Assembly (NCBI RefSeq): GCF_030867095.1
Contig: NC_081824.1
Location: 172,182,933-172,246,932, forward strand
Direction: 5' to 3'
From: Alligator mississippiensis
Lineage: Eukaryota > Chordata > Crocodylia > Alligatoridae
Length of the DNA stretch: 64,000 bases
Part shown: one piece after another, positions 47,327 to 58,718 of the stretch
Position numbering within the stretch: the stretch's first letter is position 1
How the letters are laid out: the number at the start of each line of letters is the position of its first letter
The notes under the pieces: generated by a model
Told to the model about the DNA's origin: nothing
Database searches by the model: none
The model's input: only the letters and a program-made list of their open reading frames with translations
Position numbers and translations under genes: made by a program

Positions 47327-47829
47327 ATGTTTAACTCTTTTTTCTTTATCTTACTCCCTAGACCTTTTTCCCTAGCATACAAATTCTACCTGTGACCTGC
47401 CTCCCAGATACCTCTGGCTTAGTCAAGAGCCTTTCCATGGGAAAACAGTTACCCTGATGTCTGACAGCACCTCCTTTTTCAACCAAGAATTACTTGTTGT
47501 CACTGCAGGATTTAAGCTACTCTTTGCTGATACCATCTTAAGAATGTATGAAACACTTTACCTTTAAGTCAATTCAAAAAGACAGAGCAGTCCAAATTGC
47601 AAGACAAGAAAGAGAAATGATAACACTATCAGATGAACTCTACCTCTTCATCAGAGGACTAGGCTAATATAAAAAAGTTCAAAAACTCCACATCAGAATA
47701 AAAAAAGAACATAAAACTATAAAAAAAAAAAGTTCTGGGATAAGAGGGATAGGAAAAAGTATTAAAATATGGGGGTCAGGTAGTTTAGGCCTGAAGGGTA
47801 GGCAAAAGAAAGGCACAGTGGCACCTCAG
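47327..47829. other. Intergenic sequence
   Basis: Contains A-rich patches near 47660-47730 and a SINE-like lead-in, AGGCACAGTGGCACCTCAG, at about 47812. No gene is supported. Confidence 0.4.
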
Positions 47830-47949
47830 AGACTAACTGGTTCAGAGAGTCATGAGCTTTTCTAGGCAACCACCTATTTTGTTAGATGCTATGAATAGAC
47901 TATTGGTTGTCGCTTAAGAAAACGCATGGCTTTCTGAACCAGTTAGTCT
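47830..47949. repeat. Long inverted repeat within a SINE-like unit
   Basis: The left arm at 47830-47872 and the right arm at 47905-47949 are reverse complements. The outer 17 bases (AGACTAACTGGTTCAGA / TCTGAACCAGTTAGTCT) pair perfectly and the inner part pairs imperfectly. The left unit plus centre (CATGAGCTTTT, CAACCACCTATTTTGTTAGATGC) resembles a known reptile repeat of the form GTGGCACC-AGAGACTAAC with CCACTTCATCAGATGC. Confidence 0.7.
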
Positions 47950-48834
47950 AACGTATCACCCTGCTCTACCTTCTGCTTGACTTCAGACTTCAGCCCAACA
48001 CTGTGATTTTGGGGTAGGAAAACAGACAACGTGTTATAAAACCTACAGTCAAAAGAAATCATTTGCACTTTTAGCATTTTGTAAGGGAAATAATTGGCTT
48101 GGACTGAACCCATCCCTGGGAGTGTTTGCAAACCAAACAGTGCAGGGTTGGAAAGTACTTGAAAATCAAAACTTGAAACTGATCTAAAACAAAAGCAAAA
48201 CTGACTGGTCTATGACCATCGATGCAGAAAGAAACCATTTTAATTATCCTGGGGATTATGGATACCACAGCTGAATAAATCATTTTTTTAAATACATCTA
48301 GTATTAAAACTAGTTTAAAAACTAGTGATGTGCTTTTCTGTTGAATAAGAATTGTAAATAAAAAAATAGAACCAAAAACACAAATAAAAGTGGGTTAAAC
48401 CTGGAAATGTCTTTCGAAACCTTCCTGGTCACACTGAATAATTCTGTTTTACAAAGTTTACATTTATGTTTTGTTTGCCACTGAAGTGTCTGAGACTCCA
48501 TATTCAGCCACATATAGCCTAGATAGAGCCTAGCATCAGCCACCTGCTGAAGTTGTAGATACACGCAGGTATTTTTCAGAGCACTTACAGAGATTACCTC
48601 TCAGTTGCTGGCAGACAGTGTAAAGTGTCTTACATTTCTCAGCTGCAGGTTGGCTGCTGTAATCAACAGGAGACAACACCCAGTTTAATTGACTGTAAGG
48701 GTGTTTACATAATGCTAATAATATTCGGCAACACTTACATAATACTTTAGAGATCTTTTTAAAAAATACTGCGCTTGCACTAACTGAAACATGCTTAAAA
48801 CACTGCTGTGATATATAGAGAAAAAGCTGATGAA
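47950..48834. other. Intergenic sequence, nothing recognised
   Basis: No gene or classified repeat. Confidence 0.4.
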
Positions 48835-48915
48835 CTCCATTTTACAGAAGGCAAAATTGAGACCTAGAGAAGTTCAAGGACTTGCCTAGATGGAACCCCG
48901 GTCTGCATTCAAAAC
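48835..48915 (-). mobile_element. MIR-like SINE fragment
   Basis: CTCCATTTTACAGAAGGCAA, TTGAGACCTAGAGAAGTTC and GGACTTGCCTAGATGG follow the reverse complement of the MIR core (CATTTTACAGATGAGGAAAC, TGAGGCCCAGAGAGGTTAAG, GACTTGCCCAAGGTC). Confidence 0.75.
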
Positions 48916-48922
48916 CCCTATG

Positions 48923-48958
48923 TTGGTTAGGGGTGTGAATAAATACCACCCCCTAACC
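48923..48958. repeat. Short hairpin
   Basis: TGGTTAGGGGTG and the downstream CACCCCCTAACCA pair except for one extra base in the right arm, with a short loop of about 11 nt. Confidence 0.7.
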
Positions 48959-49281
48959 ACCATGGGCTTGCCATTTAATGCCTTTATTTAAACACACAGC
49001 TACACAAGTCTTTTTCTGGTGTACCTTATTCTCACTGGGAAACTGGTGCAAGTGGCATACATATATATGTATATCCACTACAAGAGTTTGATGGTACAAA
49101 TACTGGGAAACCCAATCTAGGACAGGCAGTTCTGAGTCAGTGATGGAGCTGGAATTAAAACCCAGGGTTTCCTAGCATGTGATCCTGTCTTCCATCCACT
49201 GAACTTCACTGTTCCCCTCATAAAAATATGGATCACATTTGAAGTGGTGTGTAATTCTGTTACTGGTTTATTATATGCAAC
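48959..49281. other. Intergenic sequence
   Basis: Nothing recognised apart from a short ATATATATGTATAT patch near 49063. Confidence 0.35.
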
Positions 49282-49330
49282 TGTGTGTGTGTGCGCGTGT
49301 GTGCGCGCACGCACACTCGCGCGCACATGC
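49282..49330 (+). repeat. Alternating purine-pyrimidine (GT/GC) tract
   Basis: Bases 49282-49316 alternate pyrimidine and purine without a break (TG/CG/CA dinucleotides). A second alternating run covers 49318-49330. The mix of TG and CG steps is the classical Z-DNA-prone composition, and the GCGC parts are self-complementary. Confidence 0.93.
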
Positions 49331-50089
49331 CTGTGTGTAATTTCAAATAATATCCAGCATGTTCCCTAGTGAGAAATACTTTTCGCTCATGATACATCCC
49401 AGAACCCTGCAGCAAACCAACCAGTTTTCAAGTGAGATCTAAACAAAAACATAAATCTTCTGCCTGCTAATGAGTGGCTGTCTGGATACAGACTTTAAAG
49501 CCAGCAGGTGTGTCCATCAGTCACACTTAAGCACCATGTCACTCAGTGCTGCGCACCTCTGCAACCAGATGTAAGGTCAGTCACCTCAGACTCTTCTTTA
49601 ATCAGCTGGCTTCACTGAGAAATTTGATAAGAGAGGGCAAGGTTATGGGACTCAAGTCTCATTGGTGGCCTCTGACAGCTCCCCTTTTAACTAATGAGCA
49701 TGCAGTATAGAAGAGGTTGGGTAGAGAATCTTGCTTCGCCACCTCGATAGTGCACAACTTCACTGCATGCTGCATTTCATTTGATTCATGAGGTCTGCTG
49801 GGCCAGAACAGTTGTTTGAACTGAATGCTGGCAGCTGTCTCCACTATGACTAGCCAGATTCTTGTCTACTTAACTGCAGAGAACTCAGTGGAGTTGCACC
49901 AAAAATGAATTTAGTTCACTGAACTTTGGCAACAATTGCATGTCATGATTAGAGTGTCCTGGATCCTTCACTTTTAATTCTTCTGTAGGTGCCTTAAGCC
50001 CAGTATTTAAGAGCCACTGGCATTCTCAAAACCACCACTTTGCTACCCCCTAATGCTACAGGCGCCTAGTTTTCTGACTTGTGACATGT
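49331..50089. other. Intergenic sequence
   Basis: An AGGTGCCTTAAGCCCAG patch near 49988 may be a fragment of the 'AGGCACCTAA' type repeat. No gene is supported. Confidence 0.35.
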
Positions 50090-50310
50090 GCATCTGTCCT
50101 GGTGGTCTGGGAACTCATTTGGGATGTGGGTGACCTCAGTTCAAACCCCTGCTCTTCCTACTTTGTAGCAGATTAATTACGAAATACCAAACTATGGGGT
50201 GTTCTGGGCTGAGACTTCCCTGGGGGAGATGCTCTGCTTTGTATATCCACTCATCAGAACAGGCCTCGATTCCGACGCTCCCACATTCCAGGTAAGTGCC
50301 CTCACTGCTG
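50090..50310. repeat. SINE-like interspersed repeat (same type as 63405-63590)
   Basis: CTGGTGGTCTGGGAACTCAT, GATGTGGGTGACCTCAGTTC and AAACCCCTGCTCTTCCTAC on the left, and CGCTCCCACATTCCAGGTAA and GTGCCCTCACTGCTGGTCTA on the right. This is a known reptile-type unit in which a GGTTCAAATCCCTGCTCTGCC half faces a GATTTGAACC-CTCCCACATCC half. The tRNA-like wording suggests a SINE. Confidence 0.5.
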
Positions 50311-53204
50311 GTCTACAGCGTGAATGATTCCATCATGCCCAGGGCAGCTCTTCTCTATCTTCCTCCCTCCCTGTGGGTGAAGGGACTCTTTTCTCTCTGC
50401 TCTTCCTTCCCCAGTCTTGTCCTTCCATGCAATGCCAAGCCTGAGAAAGAAGCTCCTGGAGCTACAGGAGGTGAGGCAAAGGGGAAGAACTCATGTGGGC
50501 AAAATCAGCACACGTAATCTGGGCAGATATGGCAGCTGAATTAACTGGTAGGCAGTGGGGAGAGGCGACTACAGGAGCCAGAACCACATGACTACATCTG
50601 ACAGAGTTGGTGACAATAGGACACACGCTTGCAAGGAGAAAAATCAGAAAAATTAAGACACAGATCAAAAATACAACCTACCATCTCATTTTAAAAAGAA
50701 TGCCTTATGATTTGTGCATCATTATTTTTTAACCTTTTGGGGGGTAGCAAATACAGGATGTTAGAGACTTCAGATCTCCCATCCAGACGCTGTCCAGGCC
50801 TGATCCTGCTTAGTAAGTGAGATGTAATATGGCACACCATTTGGGGTACATCCAGACATATTACATTCCTTTAAGAGCCTGACTGATATTCACTGCTTAG
50901 CTTGGAGCAGTTCTTCCTTATTTTGAAGCCCAAACCCAATTCAACTCCTAATTATGGTCTGTTGACAGGGAGCAAATAAAAACCAAGCTGCCAGGAACTG
51001 TCTAAAATAGTCCTCATACAATGTGCTTGCTTTCCGTCTTATTTGCCTTGCACAATTACTTTCTGACTGGGCTTATACCTCATGGAATCTGTTAGCATTT
51101 TAACATCCTAACCCACAGCATACTGATTTAAACTTGTGTTTGGAAGGCATCGTGCTTATCCGTTGTGTCTGCAAGATTCCTTCACATTGGGAAACATTGG
51201 GAAAACGTTCTAAATGGGAGGATCCAAAAGAGGCACTTGAGAACATGATTTAACCAGAGAAAAACTGAAGCAGTTTAAAGCCATGGTTTCAGACCCCAAA
51301 GTTTTCTTTAAAAAAGAATCTGAAGATCACACATATAGTTTAAAACCAAGTACAGTATAGCTCTTATTTTCTGAACATCAGTTATCCAAAACTAGGATAT
51401 GCCTCTTAATTATAATCACATTCAAAATTCTGTACATTATCTGTACTTATTCATGGCAGTCATATGGTCAAGTGCTGCACAGCTCGGCACCCACTTAGTC
51501 CATCCAGTATTTTCCCAACCCCCTCAACCTCATATGCCCCCTCCTTCAATACTCATCTGTGTGCCTGCTTCAGCAAGGCCCCTAGGGCTTCATACCATAT
51601 CCCTGGTCTTGTGCGTTAGCATTTTTCACTGCCTGTCTTCACACAAATTTCTGTGTGAAGTCTTTCATGTCCCTCCTCAGATACATTATTGTTTCAACTT
51701 TGTCCATGAGCTCTGACCAAACATAGAATGTGTAAAAAAAAAAATTAAAGACAGTACGTTTAAAAATATTTACCAGCAGAAATATGCAATGCTAACCAAG
51801 ATCCAAGAAGAGCAATTAAGCAATAAAGAGCTGTTCCCAGCCCCCTCTGTCCACAGAAATACTCTTCCTTAGGGGATTATGAGGGATGTCTTTTTCTCAA
51901 TCCTTCCTTTCTCCGCCTACAATTTTTCAGATGCTCTTGTTTTAATTTAGGGGTTTAGGAAGCTGAAGGCCCTCAACCCCTTCTAGGGTTCACTTCTTAG
52001 TTGTAAATTCCAGTGGGCAGAGTTAATGGGCTCAATTTTCTATTCCAGGATAGCTCTGCTGAATGTAGAAACAAAGAGTATGGGGAAAATATGGAGGAAG
52101 GTGGATTAATATTAACTGCCTTGTTTGGAGAAGGCTGCCTTGTGTTGCTGCAAACTTCTGCAACTGCATAGCTGTTAAAGAGGTAGAGTCTCTATCAGGA
52201 GTTAAAGTCCTTTTGGACTTGTTGAAGGAGCTAAGGTAACAGAAGAAACTGAAGCCCGGTTCAGTTGCGGAGTAGGGGAGTCTTTGGGACTCCCCTGTGC
52301 AGAAGAGGAAATCTAGGGCTTACCACGGAAAAAGATGCAGTCCCTGGAAGACTGTAAAAAGATTGGAGGCAAACTTCCTCTGTGGCTCCATGACAAGGCT
52401 TCTGGGCACTGAGATAATATAAATACTGAATAATGACAGCAATAATATGGCCTGTTCCCCCCAGAACAAACAGAAAAAAACCCCAAACCAAAAACCCAGG
52501 GGAACAGAGAAGAATACACTTACGAAAGACAAGGTTAAAATCACTAATGGAAACTTCACAGTTATTTGGAAAGAGACTAGCTCAAGAATTCAGCCACGGA
52601 GAATTCAGGACCTTTTGGAGGCGTTAAAAAATAAAAAGCAGAGAACATCTGTAATTTTCCAATGTAGATTATGGAAGACCCCGAGTCAGCTGTGACAAGA
52701 ATGATAACAGCACAGTGGTTTGTTTTCTTTATTTTACCCTTGAGCAGATAACCTTTCATATTTTAGTAGAGCAGTCTATTTTTTAGACACACTGATGATA
52801 TTTTTCACTATGTTGCAAAACTTCCCCTTCTTCTCTCCTCTCTGGGAACAAATCCATCCATATCATTTGACCACAGCATAGTTTCAGAGAGAAGGCTGCA
52901 AAGGCCAAAGACACGGCATTTTGTGAGGGACTCTCAAGTATGATAATATACATCATATGCATTGAAAGCTGGCTTGCCTCTAATAATAACGGACAGCGTA
53001 CTGAGTTGGGAAGGAGGTGGAGTGGGATGCTACTGGGAAGTTCTCAGATACAGTGTTGATGTGGGGAGTTATAAAAGAACACAGACAGATAGATGGTGTT
53101 TGGCCATGTATGTATTAGTAATCCAGAAGATCACTTCTGGGCACCTCGTTACTAGAAAGAGTGAATACATGTTAAGTGTGATGGCTGCCCATTGGGGATG
53201 TTAT
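50311..53204. other. Intergenic sequence downstream of KCNK17
   Basis: No supported gene. A minus-strand AATAAA (plus-strand TTTATT at 52728-52733) could in principle end a very long KCNK17 3' UTR, but nothing else supports this. Confidence 0.4.
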
Positions 53205-53300
53205 GATCACAAGGTGGGATTTCTGAAAGTGCCTAAAGAAGCAAGGCACCTGACTCCTATTGAAATTCAATGGGAGTTGGATGCCTAACACTTTTAAAAG
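53205..53300. repeat. 'AGGCACCTGACTCC' type interspersed repeat fragment
   Basis: GAAGCAAGGCACCTGACTCC and ATTGAAATTCAATGGGAGTT, then GATGCCTAACACTTTT, follow a widespread old amniote repeat (GGCACCTAACTCC, CATTGAAATCAATGGGAGTT). Confidence 0.5.
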
Positions 53301-55544
53301 CTTTTTAAAATCTTACCTAGTAGCTACAAATATTTGAAGAAATAAAAAGTTCTGTGAGGGAGCACAGCTAGAAATAACAGGATAAAAATGTTTAAAGCGA
53401 TATTTAAAATGAAGAGCAAGAAAATCTCCTTCAGATGGAGCTCCTTTAGGCTGCTAAGCAGAGGAACGGTGGAACATCAGAGCCTGTGATATTTCAAATT
53501 AGAGTCGAGAAAGAGCTTGTGACGTGGTTTTTAGCCTTCTCCAAAAGGTGTTCTCTACTTTCTCTCATCTTGTTTTACATAGTGAAGTCATGTGCTTAGG
53601 GAGTTTCGCACTTGGAAGAAGGGAAAGTAGACCTGCTAGTGAAGTAAATTATCATCCTGGCTCTGACCATATTACTTAAGGGCAGACAGCACCCTTGTAA
53701 TGTAATTCTAGACCAGCCCACTATAAACAGCAATAAAAACCTAAAGTGTGAGGATCAGTGAAAAACGCAATACTAAAATACATGAAAAACAGAGAGGTCA
53801 GACAGTTTTAAAAGCCACTACAGAATGACTCAGTGCCCAGTGAACTTGAGCCCACCTATTCCATACCACAGTTCCAGTTATACATTAACATTTTCAATCA
53901 CTTCCTAACGCTTGCCTTGATGCTCCTGCCTACTGAAAAAGCATTTCAAAGAGCACTACACCAAAGGTATGTCTTGATAATACCCTTCTGCCAAGCAATC
54001 TAGCTTCAGCGTGAAAGATTCCTTTCCTGAACCTCCTTATGTCACTGATGACAACACATGAAAGCACCTCCACCTCTCCCACTGTAAACTGTAAAATCCT
54101 AACACACATTCTACAGTCTTTGATCCTGGGAAACTGTGAACAGTCCTCTGAATTGCCATGCACTCAGCTATCAGTATTTCTAAGTAATGACTCCTATCCC
54201 CACCCCCAAATCCCACCCCCGTTTTGCCCCTCTTCTTTCCTTTGTTCTTGTGGAACCTAGATCCCCTGCAGACACTAGGTGGTTCTTCCGAAAGTTTAGA
54301 ACTGGTCTATACGTGAAGTGAGAGTCAGATTCTCAAAATCCCCAATCCAGGATGCTGCCAACATGGGAAACGCCACTTGTGAGGATCAAGAATGGGCACG
54401 CTGATACTAATTATATGAGGAACTACAAGCTATGGGCCTTTTTTAAACAGCTCAGAGTGCAAAAGACTTCTAAGGAATTATATTAATTGAAAATGCCATT
54501 GTTCGGGAGCAGATTCAGCATTACATACAGCAGGACGTGCTGCTGCTTATGCCAGCAAGATAAAAAGGAGCAGAAAGATCACTGTCATCTCTGTGCCATG
54601 AGAATATCACAAGAATTTTTTTTTCTTTATATTCCCATTAAGCAAAATCAGCAGCAAACTCATCAATTGCTGGATCAAATGTAAGCTTTGTAATCACTGG
54701 GCCATGACCAGGCTCGTAACGACTGGCTTCTACTTCTGGTTTCCAAAATGTTAAAAGGAAAGTTTAACAATAATGAACCATTGCATTTAACTGGTGACAT
54801 TTGGGGACCAGACTAAATTCTGTAGTGGATGATACCACAGAAGGATTCTGTAGATGAATAAACCATTTACCATAATAAGAGTCGTTCATCTTTAACACTG
54901 ATATAGCTCTTTGATGTGGTGGTTTCCCTCGTCACACTGGATATCCAGCTGCATGCTATGCCTCATTGCCATATATTTAGGATCTGGTAGCAGAAGAATG
55001 TTATCCCCTTTGGCAGGTACAAGCATGAAAGTCATGGAACATAACTTGTGACAACTGATGAGCTGTTTGCTTTTAAAGTATGTTCCTCATCAGGCATTTA
55101 AAGAATGTGCTGTGTGGTGACCCATATGCTATGGCACTGGTGGGTGCAGTGATGATACGTGAAGTGGTATGCATGAAATGGGAGACTTCTGCACGTGAAA
55201 GAGAGAACAACGGATCAGTGTCGTATACCAATTTCAAATGTAACTTATACATGCGGGTGGGACCTTAAGTGAAGCCTAAAGAAATCTAAATGGGGACTTG
55301 GGGTTTGGATGAGGTAATGCCTTATAGTGCAAGCAACTGAGCTTATAGTATTTCTCTACTACTTGATTCACAGTAGAGGCACTCCAGGCCCAGTACTCTA
55401 GTTTCCATTCCTGTTTGACTGAAGTACAAGGGATTTCCACTCCAGCTGTTCTACGCAGTCACCTCTGCTGGCACATACGCATATGATGCACCAAGAAGAT
55501 ATCCCTTGGGAAAAGTCCTTTTAGAGGAGCTGCACAAGTGCTGT
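53301..55544. other. Region just downstream of the KCNK17 stop codon
   Basis: The KCNK17 3' UTR should begin here on the minus strand. No exact AATAAA is present on that strand; the TATAAA near 54625-54630 is a weak alternative. No other gene was recognised. Confidence 0.45.
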
Positions 55545-55807
55545 TCAGTCTGGGCCTTTTGTCTTTGTGTCCTTGGTAGTGCAGCTCTCCACATCATCCA
55601 GCCCCAGAGTACTACTTTTGTTGCTGTCTGTTAAATTCTGCTCTGCCTCTTTCCTTTTCTTCTTGCAGCACTGGCAGAGGTCATTAGAGTTCTCTAGCAC
55701 ATTGATACAAATGTTGATGACCAGTGCTAGCCAAGCCATGCCAAAGAGGATCCACAGAGATATCACATTCTTGTACCAGGCTGGATAGGTACGGTCTGGG
55801 TTCATCC
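55545..55807 (-). CDS. KCNK17: KCNK17 terminal coding exon carrying M4 and cytoplasmic tail
   Basis: The acceptor CTAG ends at 55808, and the exon opens with GG, which completes the glycine codon split by the intron. The reading frame then gives MNPDRTYPAWYKN, a hydrophobic M4 (LWILFGMAWLALVINICI) and a tail of about 45 mostly polar residues. The tail has a CQCCKKKRKE cluster and ends at a TGA at 55545-55547. The block NP-YP-WYKN-SLWILFGMAWLAL is highly characteristic of KCNK17. The tail is slightly shorter than the human one as remembered, and its Cys/Lys cluster could lie next to the membrane (inference). The nearest exact AATAAA on this strand lies about 2.8 kb downstream (TTTATT at 52728-52733 on the plus strand). 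The 3' end of the mRNA therefore cannot be placed; a variant signal may be used. Confidence 0.95.
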
Positions 55808-56254
55808 CTAGAAAAAAAGAAACCAACACACTTAAAGATGGGACCAAAAGTAACTTAACGCTCAAGCAGAAGCACTGGAAAACAAACCTATTTCATGGAT
55901 ACATAAGCAACGGCCCCCAAAATATTACAAATGGTAAATATTACCATAAAGAAGAAAAATAAACTTCCATAAGATCTAATATAAAAATAAATGGGCATGA
56001 ATGTGGTTATACTGATATAGTCCTGTTCCAGTGATATTTGTTAAGAATTAGTATACTGTAGTAGGATGGTAGTGCATGCTTGAAATACCCTGTCCCATTG
56101 ACAGGTGTTTCTACTGGGAAAAGGCTAAGAGGTTTATGCTTACTAGGTGTAGAGAACTTGTTAAGTCCTCTGGGATATAACCAAGCAAGCCTCTTGCAAT
56201 GGGATAGGATCTACGGCATGAATTGGGCAGTGCTCAGAGGGAAACTGCAGGCAC

Positions 56255-56276
56255 AGCCAAGCCAAGCCAAGCCAAG
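56255..56276 (+). repeat. (AAGCC)n pentanucleotide repeat
   Basis: About four tandem AGCCA units inside a KCNK17 intron. Confidence 0.95.
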
Positions 56277-56334
56277 GGAGAAGGTTTGAGCTGAATGTTA
56301 TGTTACCTTTGTTTGATTTCTTGCTTACTTAAAA

Positions 56335-56465
56335 TTGTAAGCTGCATTTTTTTTTTGGGGGGGGGGGGGAGGGGGGAGGCAGGGCCTGCCTTTACCATCT
56401 GTTGCACAGCACCTAGAGTAATAGGGTCCCCATTTGTCTTACTGTACAATCAACAAATATATTAA
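56335..56465 (+). mobile_element. L2-like LINE 3' end containing a T10/G13 tract
   Basis: TTGTAAGCTGC, then GGCAGGGCCTGCC, then GCACAGCACCTAGAGTAAT and GGGTCCCCATTT, follow the L2-type tail seen also at 18466-18585. A T10 run (56347-56356) followed by G13 (56357-56369) has expanded inside it. Confidence 0.6.
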
Positions 56466-56841
56466 AACCAAACTCCAAAGTTTGGCAGTAACCAATGCAT
56501 GAAATATCTCTGAAAAGTAGTTTGGATATTTGCTTACAGATTCACACATAAACAAGATGAAAAGCACAGAGAAGAGAACAAAGTGCCTGCATTAATGTTT
56601 TCACTATCACTGCTTAGCTTTTAGCTTTCATTTTTAATGGGAAGGTTTGTCAGTTTCAGCACCAATGGTGCAAACATGAGTAAAAAGAACCCAAAATGCT
56701 AGAATTAAAGACACCAGCAGAGGAAAGCTGTCAGGAACTTTTCACCTGTGACAATATAATTTATAAACGTAGGTATTTAATGTTGAGTGACCCCCATTGG
56801 TTTTTAAATTCCCTATTAGTGCAAAGTGCTATCTTGTACAT

Positions 56842-57057
56842 CAGTGGTTCTCAGCCTTTTTAGACTGAAGACACTCTTTATTAGACTCAAAGCACCCTTT
56901 TCACTTGTTTTTGATTGCAAGGATATAACAGAGCAATTCTTCTGTTGCAAAGAACTGAGAAAGACCACAACAGCACAGGATATTTTTGACGCTATGGATT
57001 CTTATTTGAACTCTCTGGGTTTAGAGAGTGTAGTGACACCCCAATTGATAATCTGTG
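56842..57057 (+). mobile_element. hAT (Charlie-like) deletion derivative
   Basis: The left end CAGTGGTTCTCAGCCTTTTT is the classic hAT/Charlie terminus. The right end is the reverse complement of CACAGATTATCAATTGGGG, an eroded partner. The flanking 8-mers TTGTACAT and CTCTAAAT agree at only 5 of 8 sites. Unlike the other hAT copies here, the centre appears to contain a piece of transposase code (56922-57023), which supports origin by internal deletion from a full-length element. It lies in KCNK17 intron 4, in antisense orientation to the gene. Confidence 0.8.
56922..57023 (+). pseudogene. hAT/Charlie-like transposase remnant
   Basis: A plus-strand frame reads DITEQFFCCKELRKTTTAQ, followed by DIFDAMDSYLNSLGL, about 34 residues. 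This resembles the transposase segment found in hAT-derived proteins such as ZBED5 and GTF2IRD2: roughly (E-L-FCK-L-TTT-EDIF--V--YF---GL), just before the conserved W-NC-G-CTDGA block. That next block is absent, and the frame runs directly into the right terminus. It is far too short to be functional, and the identification is from memory of the family pattern. Confidence 0.65.
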
Positions 57058-57369
57058 CTCTAAATGATGAGTGAAACCTGAAGCAAGATGGACCAACTGA
57101 CTCTGTAGAGAAAAACACCTTCTTCAGGCAGGTCACCTGGTTGGTAAGGTGAGGGAAGCCTAATTCACAAGTGTGGGGCCATACTCCTGACCTCTGTAGA
57201 ATAAAAGCCACAGGATTTCATTCAATTACTTCTATATTGTAATTAAAGTACTAGGCCAATTGCAGCAGGTACCTTACAAAGCTCAGTGGCAGACAAGCAT
57301 CAGGGTAAACTGAGGGGTATAATATCTGTTTGCCTGTCTCTATCCACTGCTGTCAGACATGGGACTGAA

Positions 57370-57570
57370 ATACATGCACACATAACTGAACTAGTTTTTA
57401 ACCAGCTAGAGTGGGTACTGAGAGTGGTGTAGCCGTGGAAGCAGAGAGCTTAGTGTGAACTACAACATCCATCTAAGATGTTGGGTGCATACCCTGGAGT
57501 GAGACTGTGCTGAGCTCCCTGCTGTTGCAGTTCCACTGCTACTGCTTTCAGAGCTAATCTGCTGAAAGCT
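57370..57570. mobile_element. MITE-like segment (tentative)
   Basis: ACTGAACTAGTTTTTAACC, CAGCTAGAGTGGGTACTG and GGTGTAGCCGTGGAAGC resemble a reptile repeat, with no confirmed ends. Confidence 0.35.
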
Positions 57571-58549
57571 CTCAGGGATGCCTACAACAAACTGCCACCA
57601 GGCCTTTGCCTATACTTTTGTCAACAAACCCTATGCCTAAAGGTCCCATCACTGAGGTACCCGAGCACAAAACTAGAGTTATAAAGAAAAGAAAAATCCA
57701 GTGTCTGTAATAAAATATTTTTCTGTTTTTCAAGGAGTATGCATGTATGTGAATGAATGTGCCTGCGTGTGTTTCTATTACCCATTTGTTTTTAATGGGA
57801 AAGACTTTATCCAAAAGGTGTGCCCTGTGTTTTAGTATGAATATAGTTAGACTTGGGTTTAGTCCCATTTCCTCTGGCAAGGGGGCTCTGGCTGCTGAGA
57901 ACACTCTGCCCAGTGCCTGGCAGTCTAAAACTAGATGTGTCTTGGCCTACATTATTGACTGCAGCTGTCTTGGGTGGTGACAGGTAGAGGTGGTCACAGT
58001 CTCTTAATGGCTTTGCAGATTAGGATCATGATGAGGCAGAATGCTTCTGATACTTCTATTCTGCACTGGAATGCACCAACATTTCAGTCTCTGAACACTA
58101 ACTACTAGCAGCTTGGCATTCTGACTAGGTAGGGTCTTGCAAGGGCACATCTGCACCTCAGCAGCAGCCTATTCCAGCCAGGACAGCACTGAGCATGCCC
58201 AAGCCACCCACCCTTCCAAACTCAGAAATTCAGTGTGGAAGATGCTCCACAGTCATCTCCATGCCAGGGCAGAGGTCTCAAGAGCAGCACCAGAGGGAGG
58301 CCCTGGAGCAGCCTAACTGGTATGTTTCTGGGTTCACAGAATGGGTGCCACGACTTGGGGGATGTCACTGTTGTAATGTACAGCTTCCCTAATTCACACT
58401 AGTGTCAGAGTAGCTGGAGGTCAAAGTGTTGCTCACCCATCTTGAAATCATCAGCTGCCTCTTCCTGCCATGCAGAAGAGTCACTCTATGCAACCCGGTT
58501 ATTTCAGTTCTATGACTTGTATGTGAATGATGAAATCCCAGTGACTTAC

Positions 58550-58718
58550 CAATCACGTAATCTCCAAAGCCTATTGTACTGAGGGTGATGAAGGAATAGT
58601 AGAATCCTTCTTCATAAGTCCAGCCTTCTATGGCAGAAAACAGTAAAGGCGGTAGCAGAAGGAACAGCAACAAGCCAGTAACCAACGCACAGGTCCTTGT
58701 CAACAGGGTGGCTGCCTT
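58550..58718 (-). CDS. KCNK17: KCNK17 internal exon carrying M3 and second pore loop
   Basis: The 169-bp exon starts in phase 0 (acceptor CCAG before AAGGCAGCC) and ends after the first base of a glycine codon (donor GTAAGT starting at 58549). It encodes M3, with a leucine-rich core LLLFLLLPPLLF, followed by the EGW motif and the second pore helix and filter TIGFGDYVIG. TIGFGD is the canonical K2P second selectivity filter. The leucine-rich core and YVIG ending match human KCNK17 as remembered. The exon joins in frame to both neighbours, across introns of 1557 bp (58719-60275) and 2742 bp (55808-58549). No stop or frameshift is seen, so this is taken as a functional gene. The second filter pairs with the first pore loop to line the dimeric channel. 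Confidence 0.94.

Larger units (their letters stand above)
55808..58549 (-). other. KCNK17: KCNK17 intron between pore-2 and M4 exons
   Basis: This 2742-bp intron is bounded by GT (58549) and AG (55808) on the minus strand. It hosts an (AAGCC)n array, an L2-like 3' end with a T10/G13 tract, a hAT element with a transposase remnant and a MITE-like segment near 57370-57570. Confidence 0.85.

Noticed and set aside
52447-52695. Lys-rich plus-strand open frame of 82 codons
   Set aside because: A-rich sequence gives a Lys/Asn-rich translation with no family features.
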